This document shows, piece by piece, positions 33,681 to 41,875 of a stretch of 64,000 nt of DNA. Each line of letters starts with the position of its first letter. Position 1 is the first letter of the stretch. The notes under the pieces were generated by a model that had not been told where the DNA came from, searched no databases, and was given only the letters and a program-made list of their open reading frames with translations. Position numbers and translations under genes: made by a program. Source of the DNA: SMWC01 sp045561055 (GTDB taxonomy: Bacteria; Pseudomonadota; Gammaproteobacteria; Steroidobacterales; Rariloculaceae); contig JBJKYL010000010.1 in NCBI GenBank assembly GCA_045561055.1, positions 124,001-188,000 of the forward strand, given 5' to 3'.

Positions 33681-34760
33681 TCATGTAGCTAGCTGGGTCT
33701 CTATTATATTTCGAAGGAGCGCATCACCGGGCGAGGGGGTTACGATGCCTTCCCCTATCCGCTGAAGCAACACTAGATTGAGCCCTTTAGCGCTAGCCTT
33801 TTTATCCATGTGCATTCGCTCTAGAAGTTGGTCAACATCGATATCGCTCGCGCTAACCGGTAAGTGTGCACGTGTCAACAGCGCTTCGATTCGATCGCAG
33901 TCGCTATCGTCGAGTAGGCCTAGCTGAGCGGATGTCCGGGCAGCTAGGGCGATGCCGATCGATACGGCTTCGCCGTGAAGTAACTGTCGGTATCCGCCGA
34001 GAGATTCTAGCGCATGACCAAAAGTGTGCCCGAGATTGAGTAGGACTCGTCGCCCTCGTTCGCGCTCGTCTTCGGCGACTATTTTAGCCTTCAGCTCACA
34101 GTTTTTCCGCACGACTAGTCCTAGGGCAACCGTGTCGAATGCTGTCACTTCATCCAAGTGCTCTTCGAGCCAAACGAAAAATTCTTCATCTAGTATCAAA
34201 CTGTGCTTAATGACCTCGGCCAGCCCGGCGGCAAATTCGCGTGGCGGCAATGTCTTCAGTGTGTCTGTATCGGCTAGCACGCATGTCGGTTGATAGAATG
34301 CTCCGATCATATTCTTGCCGCTAGGATGATTAACGGCAGTTTTGCCGCCAACGGACGAATCGACCTGCGCTAACAAAGTGGTCGGAACCTGAACATAGTC
34401 AATGCCCCGCTGATAGCAGGCGGCGGCAAAGCCCCCGATGTCGCCGATGACGCCTCCACCTAGTGCTACCAAACAAGCATCTCGATGGAATCCATGTTCC
34501 ATGAGCGCATTGAGAATCTTCGCGAACGTTTCGAGCGATTTTTGTTCCTCGCCATCCGGTAGGATAAGGGTACGTAGCTCGTCAGTATCTATCGCCTTCT
34601 CGAGTAGAGAGAGATACAGTGGTGCTACAATGTCATTTGTGATGACCAGAACTTGTCGTGCCCTAATGAGTTCCCTAATTATCCTCACTTCGCTCAGCAG
34701 CCCGCTGCCGATAAGAATCGGGTAACTACGTTCTCCCAACGAAACTTTCAGGGTGTCCAT
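33681..34760 (-). CDS. aroB: 3-dehydroquinate synthase AroB
   Basis: A 359-residue NAD- and metal-dependent enzyme making 3-dehydroquinate from DAHP, the second shikimate step. The nucleotide-binding and active-site stretches LPDGEEQKSLETF, VALGGGVIGDIGGFAAACYQ and PTTLLAQVDSSVGGKTAVNH are intact. Metal ligands are Glu in GLAEVIKHSL and His in NLGHTFGHALE and LLHGEAVSIG. I start at the ATG at 34760; the frame is open five codons further from a non-ATG codon. It follows aroK by about 48 bp in the classical aroKB pair. Confidence 0.96.
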   Translation of the reverse strand: MDTLKVSLGERSYPILIGSGLLSEVRIIRELIRARQVLVITNDIVAPLYLSLLEKAIDTDELRTLILPDGEEQKSLETFAKILNALMEHGFHRDACLVALGGGVIGDIGGFAAACYQRGIDYVQVPTTLLAQVDSSVGGKTAVNHPSGKNMIGAFYQPTCVLADTDTLKTLPPREFAAGLAEVIKHSLILDEEFFVWLEEHLDEVTAFDTVALGLVVRKNCELKAKIVAEDERERGRRVLLNLGHTFGHALESLGGYRQLLHGEAVSIGIALAARTSAQLGLLDDSDCDRIEALLTRAHLPVSASDIDVDQLLERMHMDKKASAKGLNLVLLQRIGEGIVTPSPGDALLRNIIETQLAT

Positions 34761-34808
34761 GTCAATAGTTACCAATTAGTAGATCGTGCGAAGGTTCGCA
34801 GGTGGGCG

Positions 34809-35348
34809 CTAGTTTTTCAATGCTTCGAAACCGCGATTCTTGAGGGCTTTAATGATGGTAATAACCACAGCCCTTACTTGACGACCACCGGTATCGACTG
34901 TGAAAGTTGAAATTGCCTCGTATTCTGACTCTCGAATGGCCGCAAGGCGGACAAGAGTTTCCTGCGCACTGCCTTCCATGAGCAATGGCCTATTCTTCGT
35001 ATTTTGCGTTCGCTCGAGTTGGCTCTCTATACTTGTTTTTAAATAAACGATGGTTCCGTTCTGCGAAAGGCGACGACGATTGGCCTCATCCATAATAGAA
35101 CCACCGCCCGTTGCGAGCACTATCCGTTCACGTTGTGTCAGTAGTTTGATGCATTCTCGCTCCCGATTACGAAAACTTTTTTCACCTTCTTTTTCAAAGA
35201 TGTAAGCAATATCAACACCAGTACTGGTTTCGATCTCAGAGTCACTGTCGAGGAACTCCATAGAGAGTTCCTTGGCTAGCTGTCGGCCAACCACGGTCTT
35301 ACCCGATCCCATTGGGCCTATCAGATAGATGTTGTTTTTATCAATCAT
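34809..35348 (-). CDS. aroK: Shikimate kinase AroK
   Basis: A 179-residue P-loop kinase that phosphorylates shikimate. It shows Walker A IGPMGSGKTVVGRQLA at about residues 10-25, the shikimate-binding Asp in FLDSDSEIE and Arg in SFRNRERE, the GGG loop VLATGGGSIMDEANR, and the lid arginine in NTKNRPLLMEG. The length is typical. The last residues (LKNRGFEALKN) run slightly beyond the fold. It is the first gene of the minus-strand set and faces ponA across 313 bp; in many gammaproteobacteria pilMNOPQ would lie between them. Confidence 0.96.
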   Translation of the reverse strand: MIDKNNIYLIGPMGSGKTVVGRQLAKELSMEFLDSDSEIETSTGVDIAYIFEKEGEKSFRNRERECIKLLTQRERIVLATGGGSIMDEANRRRLSQNGTIVYLKTSIESQLERTQNTKNRPLLMEGSAQETLVRLAAIRESEYEAISTFTVDTGGRQVRAVVITIIKALKNRGFEALKN

Positions 35349-35661
35349 TAACGTTTCAGTCTATCAGGTGCTGGTGTGCAGCGGCTGTTAAAAAGAGCGC
35401 TAGTACAATTCTAAACAACGAGGGGAAAGGAAGCTCGGTGAAATTAGAGGGAAAGGGACGCTGGTAATAAGGCGCCTCAAATAAGCATTACAGCCTGTAC
35501 AATTATCGCTAAGAACGGATGTAATACAGATAATCGTAACGACATAATGGAAAATATTCTCTCAACTTAGCGGGTATCGTAATGGGGTAGTTTAGATTGT
35601 CTGTTTCTTGGTCAGATCAAGAGCAAGGGGTTCGGTAAGGAAGTACAATATAATCTGAACA
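35349..35661. other. 313-bp divergent intergenic region between aroK and ponA
   Basis: This AT-rich gap should hold promoters for both aroK and ponA. A TATAAT lies at 35649-35654 on the plus strand, only eight bases before the ponA ATG and without a matching -35, so it is unlikely to drive ponA by itself. AAGGAAG at 35637-35643 is too far from the ATG to be an ideal ribosome site. I see no tRNA, hairpin terminator or remnant of pil genes. Confidence 0.5.
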
Positions 35662-38211
35662 ATGGATAAATATATTCGAATTTTCAGTGTTATATCGGCA
35701 TACAGCCTCCTCGGGGCAGCCATGCTGGGCGGCCTTTTCGCTGGGGGCTATTATTATGTGGCGCCCACGTTGCCGCCGGCTGAAGAGTTGCGCGACGTTC
35801 GTCTGCAGATTCCCCTATCCGTCTATAGTCGAGACGGGCGGCTAATGGCTCTTTTCGGTGAAAAACAGCGTACACCGGTTAGATATGAGGATGTACCTCC
35901 GGTGCTGATTCAGGCCGTACTAGCAGCGGAAGACGATCGGTTTTTTGAACATCCGGGCTTCGATTGGCAAGGCTATTTGCGCGCCGGCATCAATTTTTTG
36001 CTCTCCGGCGGTGATAGGAGCCAGGGTGGTAGTACTATCACAATGCAGGTTGCGCGAACGTTTTTTCTGAGTCGAGACCGAACTTTTGTTCGTAAATTCA
36101 AAGAGCTAATACTTTCCGTCCGGATAGAGCGCGAGTTCGAGAAACGGGAAATTCTCGAGCTTTATTTTAATACTACTTTTTTTGGCCAACATGCCTACGG
36201 GGTAGTAGCTGCTGCGCAGATCTATTTCGATAAAGAGTTGAAAGATATGACGGTTTCGGAGGCAGCGATTATTGGTGGCATTCCGCGAGGACCATCTATC
36301 CTAAATCCTTACCGAAATCCCGTTGCTGCTACTCAGCGCCGGGGTTATGTGCTCAGGCGGATGCGAGAACTAGACTTCATTACCGAGTCAGCATACGAGG
36401 AGGCTTTGGCGACGCCTGTCGAGAGTAAAAAATTCGGACCACAGTTGGAGCTGGCAGCACCGTATGTGGCGGAGATGGTCAGAGCCGAGCTCATTCGTAG
36501 GTTCGGCACAGCCGCCTATGAGGCTGGATTGAAGGTTACTACAACGATAGACAGCAGGCTTCAGCGAGCTGCCCAACAGGCATTGCGGCAGGGATTAATC
36601 GCCTATGACGAACGCCATGGCTATCGTGGAGAGCTTGCACACATTGATCTTGCGACCCTTGTAGCAGAGGAGGACCAAACTCAGGAGGATGTTTGGCGTG
36701 AGGTGCTCGGTGATTATTCTCAGATTGATGGATTCAAGACGGGACTGGTTGTAGGCGTTGATGAGTTGCCGGTCGTACCGGAGAGATTGGAGCGCGTGTC
36801 AGGGGTTTTGCAAGAGGAATCGTTGGAAGTAGAGCCGCTGCTCGATCGTGCTCAGGTTTTCTTCGAGGATTGGGGCTTGCTACCGATCGAGATTGAATCA
36901 GTGGCCTGGGCAGCACCTTTCATTAGCGAAGATGCAGTTTTGGCTGCGCCGACTATGGTGAGTGAAGCATTGACTCCGGGTGACGTTGCTCGCTTCCGGG
37001 TACTTAAGGACGGCAACCTCCGTCTGGCGCAGGTGCCTGAGGTGCAGGGCGCGATGGTATCTGTTGACCCTCAGGATGGTGCTATCACCTCGCTAGTCGG
37101 AGGCTTCGATTTTTATCTGAGCAATTATAACCGCGCCATCCAGTCTAAGCGTCAGCCGGGCTCGTCGTTTAAACCGTTCGTCTATTCTGCTGCGCTAGAA
37201 AACGGTTTTACTGCTGCTACTATTGTTAATGATTCGCCGATTGTTGAAGCTAGCGACGATCTCGAAACGGATTGGCGACCGAACAATTATAGCGGTTTCT
37301 TCAGCGGGCCAACTCGCCTTCGTGAGGCGCTTGTCAAATCTCTGAATCTGGTATCGATTCGCGTTATACGAGAGGCTGGTATTGATGCTACGGTTAGGCA
37401 TCTGAGCACATTCGGCTTCGATGAGACGGCTTTACCAGCTAATGCGACGCTGGCGCTCGGTGCGGGTGGAGTCGCTCCAATAGATCTTGTCGATGGGTAT
37501 GCCACTTTCGCGAACGGTGGATACAATGTAGACGCCTATCTCATACAACGCATCGAAAATGTCGACGGGGAAATTTTGTACGAATCAAGTCCGGGGATTG
37601 TCTGTCAGCAATGTGACGAACCAGCGGCAGAAAAGCCACCGGAGGCAAAATTGATTGATAGTGCTATCGATCTTTATCCAAATACGAGAGTGGCGAAGCG
37701 AATTATTTCCGCCCAGAACGCTTATCTTATCAATGACATGATGCAAGATGTTGTGCGTCGCGGTACAGGAGTAGCTGCTTATAGAGAGCTAGGGCGCCAA
37801 GATCTTGCTGGTAAGACCGGTACTACTAACGATAGGCGAGATGCCTGGTTCGCTGGATTCAATGGCGACCTGGTTGCTGCTGCATGGGTTGGTTTCGATG
37901 AGGAACGCTCCCTCGGCCGTTACGAACAGGGGGCGGCAACTGCCCTACCGATATGGATCGACTTTATGCGTCAGGCGATGCAAGGTGTATCCCACCACAC
38001 ACTGGAGCAGCCGCCTGGAATTGTCGACGTTCGCATCAATCCTGCGTCAGGCCTAATTGCGGCGATAAACGCGGGCAGTATCTTTGAGAAGTTCCGTATT
38101 GACCATATCCCTGCGCGTGAGCCGCTTCAGCTCGAGCTGAAGCCTGGTATTTTACCAGGAGCCAGTGACCCGACACGGGATTACACGCCGGGACAAGATC
38201 CTCTATTCTAA
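35662..38211 (+). CDS. mrcA: Penicillin-binding protein 1A (bifunctional murein polymerase)
   Basis: An 849-residue class A PBP. One N-terminal transmembrane segment (about residues 9-31) is followed by the GT51 glycosyltransferase with AAEDDRFFEHPGFDWQGY, QGGSTITMQVARTFFLSRD and the later VSEAAIIGGIPRGPSILNPY. An OB-like insert of about 150 residues (330-470) separates it from the transpeptidase, which has SxxK in RQPGSSFKPFVYSAAL (about residue 500), SxN in VKSLNLVSIRV and KTG in LAGKTGTTNDRRDAW (about 716). Both activities look intact. The protein polymerises and crosslinks peptidoglycan in the periplasm. It faces aroK, as mrcA does in relatives that have pil genes in between. Confidence 0.95.
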   Translation: MDKYIRIFSVISAYSLLGAAMLGGLFAGGYYYVAPTLPPAEELRDVRLQIPLSVYSRDGRLMALFGEKQRTPVRYEDVPPVLIQAVLAAEDDRFFEHPGFDWQGYLRAGINFLLSGGDRSQGGSTITMQVARTFFLSRDRTFVRKFKELILSVRIEREFEKREILELYFNTTFFGQHAYGVVAAAQIYFDKELKDMTVSEAAIIGGIPRGPSILNPYRNPVAATQRRGYVLRRMRELDFITESAYEEALATPVESKKFGPQLELAAPYVAEMVRAELIRRFGTAAYEAGLKVTTTIDSRLQRAAQQALRQGLIAYDERHGYRGELAHIDLATLVAEEDQTQEDVWREVLGDYSQIDGFKTGLVVGVDELPVVPERLERVSGVLQEESLEVEPLLDRAQVFFEDWGLLPIEIESVAWAAPFISEDAVLAAPTMVSEALTPGDVARFRVLKDGNLRLAQVPEVQGAMVSVDPQDGAITSLVGGFDFYLSNYNRAIQSKRQPGSSFKPFVYSAALENGFTAATIVNDSPIVEASDDLETDWRPNNYSGFFSGPTRLREALVKSLNLVSIRVIREAGIDATVRHLSTFGFDETALPANATLALGAGGVAPIDLVDGYATFANGGYNVDAYLIQRIENVDGEILYESSPGIVCQQCDEPAAEKPPEAKLIDSAIDLYPNTRVAKRIISAQNAYLINDMMQDVVRRGTGVAAYRELGRQDLAGKTGTTNDRRDAWFAGFNGDLVAAAWVGFDEERSLGRYEQGAATALPIWIDFMRQAMQGVSHHTLEQPPGIVDVRINPASGLIAAINAGSIFEKFRIDHIPAREPLQLELKPGILPGASDPTRDYTPGQDPLF

Positions 38212-38282
38212 AAATAACTCTATGGTAACTCGACCGCTAACGTTTCAGATGTTTTCTAATCCAGCGTGCGAGTGAATGACGT

Positions 38283-38909
38283 ATGGCTGATAAGCGCGGA
38301 TTAGGTGGAATAGTGCTTCGCGAACAAATAGCACAAGAGGCTGCGCGGTTAATTGTTGATCATGGCATGCGCGACTACGGTCAGGCAAAACGCAAGGCAG
38401 TACAGCGTTTTGGTAGACGCGACTGGGGCACGCTACCTAGCAATTCAGAGATAGAGTCGAGTGTCTTCGAGCGGTTGCGAATATTTGACTCTGACTTTTA
38501 TGCTCATCGGCTGATAGCTATGCGGAGGCTTGCGGCCGACATTATGGAGTTATTAGGCGGTTTCGAGCCGCGTTTGGCCGGTGCTGTGCTGACGGGGACG
38601 GTTACCGAAAATACCCCGCTGGAACTACACGTATTCACTGATGCCCCCGAAGACATTTTTTTCAAACTGACATCATTGGGTATCAGCAGTCGCGAGTGCG
38701 AACGACGTTACCGGATAAGAGGCAGGAATTTTAAAATCATTCCTGGTTTGTACTTTACGAGAGAAGGAGAGCGCGTTTATACCATCATCTTTCCGGAGAA
38801 AGGACTGCGCCAAGCGCCTATCAGTCCAGTGGATAGACGACCAATGCAACGTGCCGGCAGGCGAAAAGTCCTGTCGTTACTTGAGCAGTCCGCGACTAAC
38901 GCTCGCTGA
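38283..38909 (+). CDS. Conserved hypothetical protein, possibly nucleotidyltransferase-like
   Basis: A 208-residue protein that I recognise only as resembling an uncharacterised gammaproteobacterial family. The first half is helical and basic ([29 protein letters not shown]). The second half looks alpha/beta, with [20 protein letters not shown] and [14 protein letters not shown], a pattern reminiscent of nucleotidyltransferase folds, although no complete GSxxxG...DxD motif is visible. It begins 71 bp after ponA, so it may be transcribed with it, and its end overlaps the convergent gltA by 14 bp. I assign no function. Confidence 0.7.
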   Translation: MADKRGLGGIVLREQIAQEAARLIVDHGMRDYGQAKRKAVQRFGRRDWGTLPSNSEIESSVFERLRIFDSDFYAHRLIAMRRLAADIMELLGGFEPRLAGAVLTGTVTENTPLELHVFTDAPEDIFFKLTSLGISSRECERRYRIRGRNFKIIPGLYFTREGERVYTIIFPEKGLRQAPISPVDRRPMQRAGRRKVLSLLEQSATNAR

Positions 38910-40191
38910 ACGCGACGTAGTTTCTCTGACTGGGGCCGGTGTATAGTTGCCTCGGTCGACCGATTCGTGATGTTGGGTCGGCAACCATCTCGCGCCAGTG
39001 TGTTACCCAGCCTACGCATCGGGCAATGGCGAACATAACAGTAAACATTGACTTTGGAATTCCGAGCGCTTGATAGATTATGCCAGAGTAGAAATCAACA
39101 TTCGGATACAGATTCTTTTCGACAAAATAGCTGTCTTTTAGCGCGATCTCTTCGAGTCTAAGGGCCTGCTCGAACATTGGGGAGTCTTGTTGTCCGAGTC
39201 CCTCGAGAACTTTGTGGCACATCTTGCGGATGATTGCAGCGCGGGGATCGTAGCTCTTGTACACTCGATGGCCGAAACCCATCAGGCGAAAAGGATCGTT
39301 CTTGTCCTTCGCTCTCGCAACGAATTCATTGATCCGTTCGATCTTTCCAATCTCTTCGAGCATATTTATAACGGCCTCGTTAGCGCCCCCGTGAGCCGGT
39401 CCCCAAAGCGCTGAGATCCCGGCAGCTATCGCCGAATAAGGGCTCGTTCCCGAGCTTCCCGCCATTCTCACAGTGGCTGTACTACAGTTTTGCTCGTGGT
39501 CTGCGTGCAGGATAAACAATAAATCGAGCGCTTCAACAGCAACCGGATCTATCTCATAGTCATCAGTTGGGGAAGCGAAGAACATATTAAGGAGGTTTTC
39601 GCAGTAGCCGAGGTCGTTTCTAGGGTAGACGAAGGGTTCGCCGAGTATGTGTTTATAGGCTGCGGCTGCAATTGTCGGAATCTTCGCGATGATGCGGTGT
39701 GCCAGGATGTCGCGGTGGGCGGGATCGTAAATGTCCGTCGTTTCGTGGTAGAAGGCTGACAGTGAGGCAACTACGCCGGAAACCATCGCCATTGGGTGAG
39801 CGTCATTTTGAAAGCCGTTAAAGAATCTCAACAATGACTCGTTGATCATTGTGTGCGACTGGACTGATTCTCTGAACTCCCCAAGCGCAGCTTGGGATGG
39901 TAGCTCCCCGTGCAGCAGAAGGTAACAGACTTCGAGGTAACTAGAATGTTGCGCAAGCTGTTCGATCGGGTAGCCGCGGTACATGAGTACGCCGTTATTA
40001 CCGTCTATATAGGTTACTTCGCTAGTACAACACGCGGTTGCTCCGAAGCCGGGATCGTAGGTGAATACGTCCCGCTGGGTGTACAGCTTTGTTATGTCCA
40101 AGACACTTGGTCCGATCGTAGGGACGTATTGTGGAAGTTTTACTTTGGTATCCGATTCTGAGTCGGTTAAAGTGAAATGCTTATCGGTCAT
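38896..40191 (-). CDS. gltA: Citrate synthase GltA
   Basis: A 431-residue citrate synthase of the bacterial hexameric type. Catalytic residues are His in [17 protein letters not shown], His in [16 protein letters not shown] and Asp in [16 protein letters not shown]. The N-terminal beta domain ([19 protein letters not shown]) is present as in the NADH-regulated enzymes; whether it is NADH-sensitive cannot be told. I start at the ATG at 40191 (MTDKHFTLT); an upstream in-frame ATG at 40233 would add 14 residues that do not resemble the family. An extended -10 promoter lies at 40313-40321. Confidence 0.95.
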   Translation of the reverse strand: MTDKHFTLTDSESDTKVKLPQYVPTIGPSVLDITKLYTQRDVFTYDPGFGATACCTSEVTYIDGNNGVLMYRGYPIEQLAQHSSYLEVCYLLLHGELPSQAALGEFRESVQSHTMINESLLRFFNGFQNDAHPMAMVSGVVASLSAFYHETTDIYDPAHRDILAHRIIAKIPTIAAAAYKHILGEPFVYPRNDLGYCENLLNMFFASPTDDYEIDPVAVEALDLLFILHADHEQNCSTATVRMAGSSGTSPYSAIAAGISALWGPAHGGANEAVINMLEEIGKIERINEFVARAKDKNDPFRLMGFGHRVYKSYDPRAAIIRKMCHKVLEGLGQQDSPMFEQALRLEEIALKDSYFVEKNLYPNVDFYSGIIYQALGIPKSMFTVMFAIARCVGWVTHWREMVADPTSRIGRPRQLYTGPSQRNYVAFSER

Positions 40192-40312
40192 ATGTATGCC
40201 CGTGGATCCGTACAAATATATTGTAATTTTCAACCAACTTTGAGGTTAGCCTAGAGTCGGTTTGCTATATCTCCCCAACTCCTAAACGGGCTCCAGGAAG
40301 GTAAAAATCAAC

Positions 40313-40321
40313 ATTATAGCA
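40313..40321 (-). promoter_or_regulatory. Extended -10 promoter upstream of gltA
   Basis: On the minus strand TGCTATAAT matches the extended -10 consensus TGnTATAAT exactly. The predicted start is near 40306, leaving a leader of about 115 bases before the gltA ATG at 40191. There is no good -35 element, which is common for extended -10 promoters. Confidence 0.55.
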
Positions 40322-40397
40322 GTCCGCAGGCGCTTTTAGGACGTAACAGCGCTTTGACTGTCGCGCCGAAATAAAAGGTGGGCTTAGATTTGGTGCT

Positions 40398-40601
40398 TTA
40401 GCCTCGTCCGTAGCGCTTACGAAACTTGTCTACGCGGCCGCCACTGTCTACGATTTTTTGTTTGCCGGTGTAAAACGGATGGCAATTGGAGCAGACCTCT
40501 ACATTGAGATCGCCGGAAAGCGTAGATCGGGTCATGAAAGTGTTCCCACAGTTGCAGGTTACATTGATATCGCCGTAGGCTGGGTGAATATCTGGTTTCA
40601 T
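40398..40601 (-). CDS. rpmE: 50S ribosomal protein L31 (zinc-binding form)
   Basis: A 67-residue protein matching Rpm[20 protein letters not shown] at the start, [17 protein letters not shown] in the middle and [10 protein letters not shown] at the end. The cysteines in CNCG and CSNC mark the zinc-containing C+ paralogue rather than the zinc-independent YkgM type. It stands alone between gltA and the gene-poor stretch, 163 bp upstream of the gltA promoter region. No clear terminator follows, and the ribosome-binding site before the ATG at 40601 is weak. Confidence 0.96.
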   Translation of the reverse strand: MKPDIHPAYGDINVTCNCGNTFMTRSTLSGDLNVEVCSNCHPFYTGKQKIVDSGGRVDKFRKRYGRG

Positions 40602-40731
40602 GGTTCGTCAGTGCAATTTTTGGCGGCGCGTGAGCATACTGCTCGAATTGCTGAAACACAAGGTTGACGGAACAGTTATCGAGAATTCAGTACCAGTACA
40701 CCCTTCTAAGGAATGAAAGGAACATAATAAC

Positions 40732-40818
40732 ATGCGCTTAATGTGCGTCGATTTCGAGAATGGTGATATCGTGGAGATCATCGGCCGAAAAGCCAGCATC
40801 ACCAGGGTGGAACAATAG
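40732..40818 (+). CDS. Candidate 28-codon small protein
   Basis: ATG at 40732 follows AAGGAA with nine bases of spacing, a good ribosome-binding site. The frame runs to TAG at 40816-40818 and encodes a peptide starting MRLMCVDFENGDIVEIIG and ending in RVEQ. It has no family that I recognise. The strong ribosome site and otherwise empty surroundings make it worth listing, but frames of this length arise easily by chance and no promoter is evident. Confidence 0.28.
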   Translation: MRLMCVDFENGDIVEIIGRKASITRVEQ

Positions 40819-41023
40819 GCGAAGACGCTCGCTAGGGGAATGCTTATGAGAACGCCTGTTTAGGCAGTAGCTCCAATTTCATCCACGTGCGGTAGGACTA
40901 CCGGGCGCGCTTCACGCGGAGCGCTAGGGGCTGGAGTATTCGTAATAATCTGTGCGGCTCGCTTGGTCTCGCGAGGCGCTCGTGGCGGGACATGATAGGC
41001 CAACGCTGGCCCAGCAAATGAAT

Positions 41024-41238
41024 TTATCCACAACAGCAGTGGATAAGTGTGTGGAAAAGGCTTGAAGCAGGCACTCTAAAATAGCGGTATAGGGACATTT
41101 CCCTTAAATTGGTTAAAAAATAAGCATTTAATAAAACCACCTAATTATCAGTTACTTATGATATTTTGGTGAATTGAAGGCGTAGCAGTTATCTGTAAAG
41201 AGTCTGTAATGGAGGGAGAAACTTCGATCTGTGCATAA
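41024..41238. other. DnaA-box cluster with adjacent AT-rich segment: candidate origin
   Basis: TTATCCACA, the consensus DnaA box, lies at 41024-41032. Facing it are TTATCCACT at 41038-41046 and the known variant TTTTCCACA at 41050-41058, both on the minus strand. TTATGCACA, which fits TTATNCACA, is at 41230-41238 on the minus strand, next to GATC. Between the two groups, 41101-41160 is 75% A+T and could serve as an unwinding element. Such clustering in a non-coding stretch is what an oriC shows, but a DnaA-titrating or DnaA-regulated site would look similar. No dnaA, dnaN or mnmG is in the window. Confidence 0.45.
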
Positions 41239-41260
41239 ATTGGCGAAGCTTTAAGCGTTC

Positions 41261-41875
41261 CTAGCTACGCTTTACCCGTTTGTTTAGCGCGTCAGCGAGT
41301 TTAATCAACGCGTGGCCGCGATGGCTGACGCGGTTTTTGAGATCAGTCTGGAGTTGCGCAGCGGTTGCGTTGAGGTTAGCGTCAAAGAAGACCGGGTCGT
41401 AACCGAAGCCACCTTCTCCCATTGGTGAGCGCGTGATACTACCGTACCAAGTTCCATGGCTAACAACGGGTGCTGGATCTTCGGGGTTCAACATTGCTAC
41501 GATAACGCAGTGAAACCTTGCTCCGCGCGCAATATCGGGGGTATTGGCGAGTGCATCAAGGAGCTTACCAACATTGGCCAGATCGTTAGCTGGGGATCCA
41601 GCATACCGGGCGGAATGGATGCCGGGAGCACCCGAGAGGGCATCAACCGCAAGTCCGGAATCATCAGCGATTGCAGGCAGTCCGGTATGGAGTGTTGCGT
41701 GACGCGCTTTTAGTAGGGCGTTCTCGACGAATGTAGAACCGGTTTCCTCCACGGACTCGATTGCAAATTCGCTTTGAGCGACGATCTCAATCCCGGAACC
41801 GGGCAGCATAGTATGAATCTCCCGAACTTTACCGGAGTTACCGCTTGCTAACACCCACCTATCGGCCGTTGTCAC
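41261..41875 (-). CDS. rdgB: XTP/dITP pyrophosphatase RdgB (HAM1 family)
   Basis: A 204-residue house-cleaning enzyme that hydrolyses dITP, dXTP and ITP to prevent their incorporation. Family motifs are [49 protein letters not shown] and [13 protein letters not shown], with the purine-binding [14 protein letters not shown] at the C-terminus. Length matches. Its start overlaps the rph stop by 4 bp, the conserved rph-rdgB pair. The gene runs away from yicC and towards the candidate origin stretch. Confidence 0.95.
   Translation of the reverse strand: MTTADRWVLASGNSGKVREIHTMLPGSGIEIVAQSEFAIESVEETGSTFVENALLKARHATLHTGLPAIADDSGLAVDALSGAPGIHSARYAGSPANDLANVGKLLDALANTPDIARGARFHCVIVAMLNPEDPAPVVSHGTWYGSITRSPMGEGGFGYDPVFFDANLNATAAQLQTDLKNRVSHRGHALIKLADALNKRVKRS

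Larger units (their letters stand above)
40602..41260. other. 659-bp gene-poor stretch between rpmE and rdgB
   Basis: This is the longest stretch without a secure gene. From left to right it should hold the rpmE promoter, a possible 28-codon frame on the plus strand (40732-40818), about 160 bp in which I see nothing definite, a cluster of three DnaA-box matches (41024-41058), a segment at 41101-41160 that is 75% A+T by direct count, and a fourth DnaA-box match at 41230-41238 near a GATC. I see no tRNA-like fold and no T-run terminator. Confidence 0.6.

Noticed and set aside
35649..35654. TATAAT just before ponA as its main promoter
   Set aside because: It is only eight bases from the ATG and lacks a -35 or extended -10; it would make a leaderless message with no support.
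40608..40802. 64-codon minus-strand frame upstream of rpmE
   Set aside because: Ser-rich, no family, no ribosome site, and it overlaps the likely rpmE promoter and the rpmE start region.
40860..41078. Minus-strand frame of about 70 codons rich in Ala and Pro
   Set aside because: It has no ATG or GTG start with a ribosome site and runs through the DnaA-box cluster; I recognise no homologous family.
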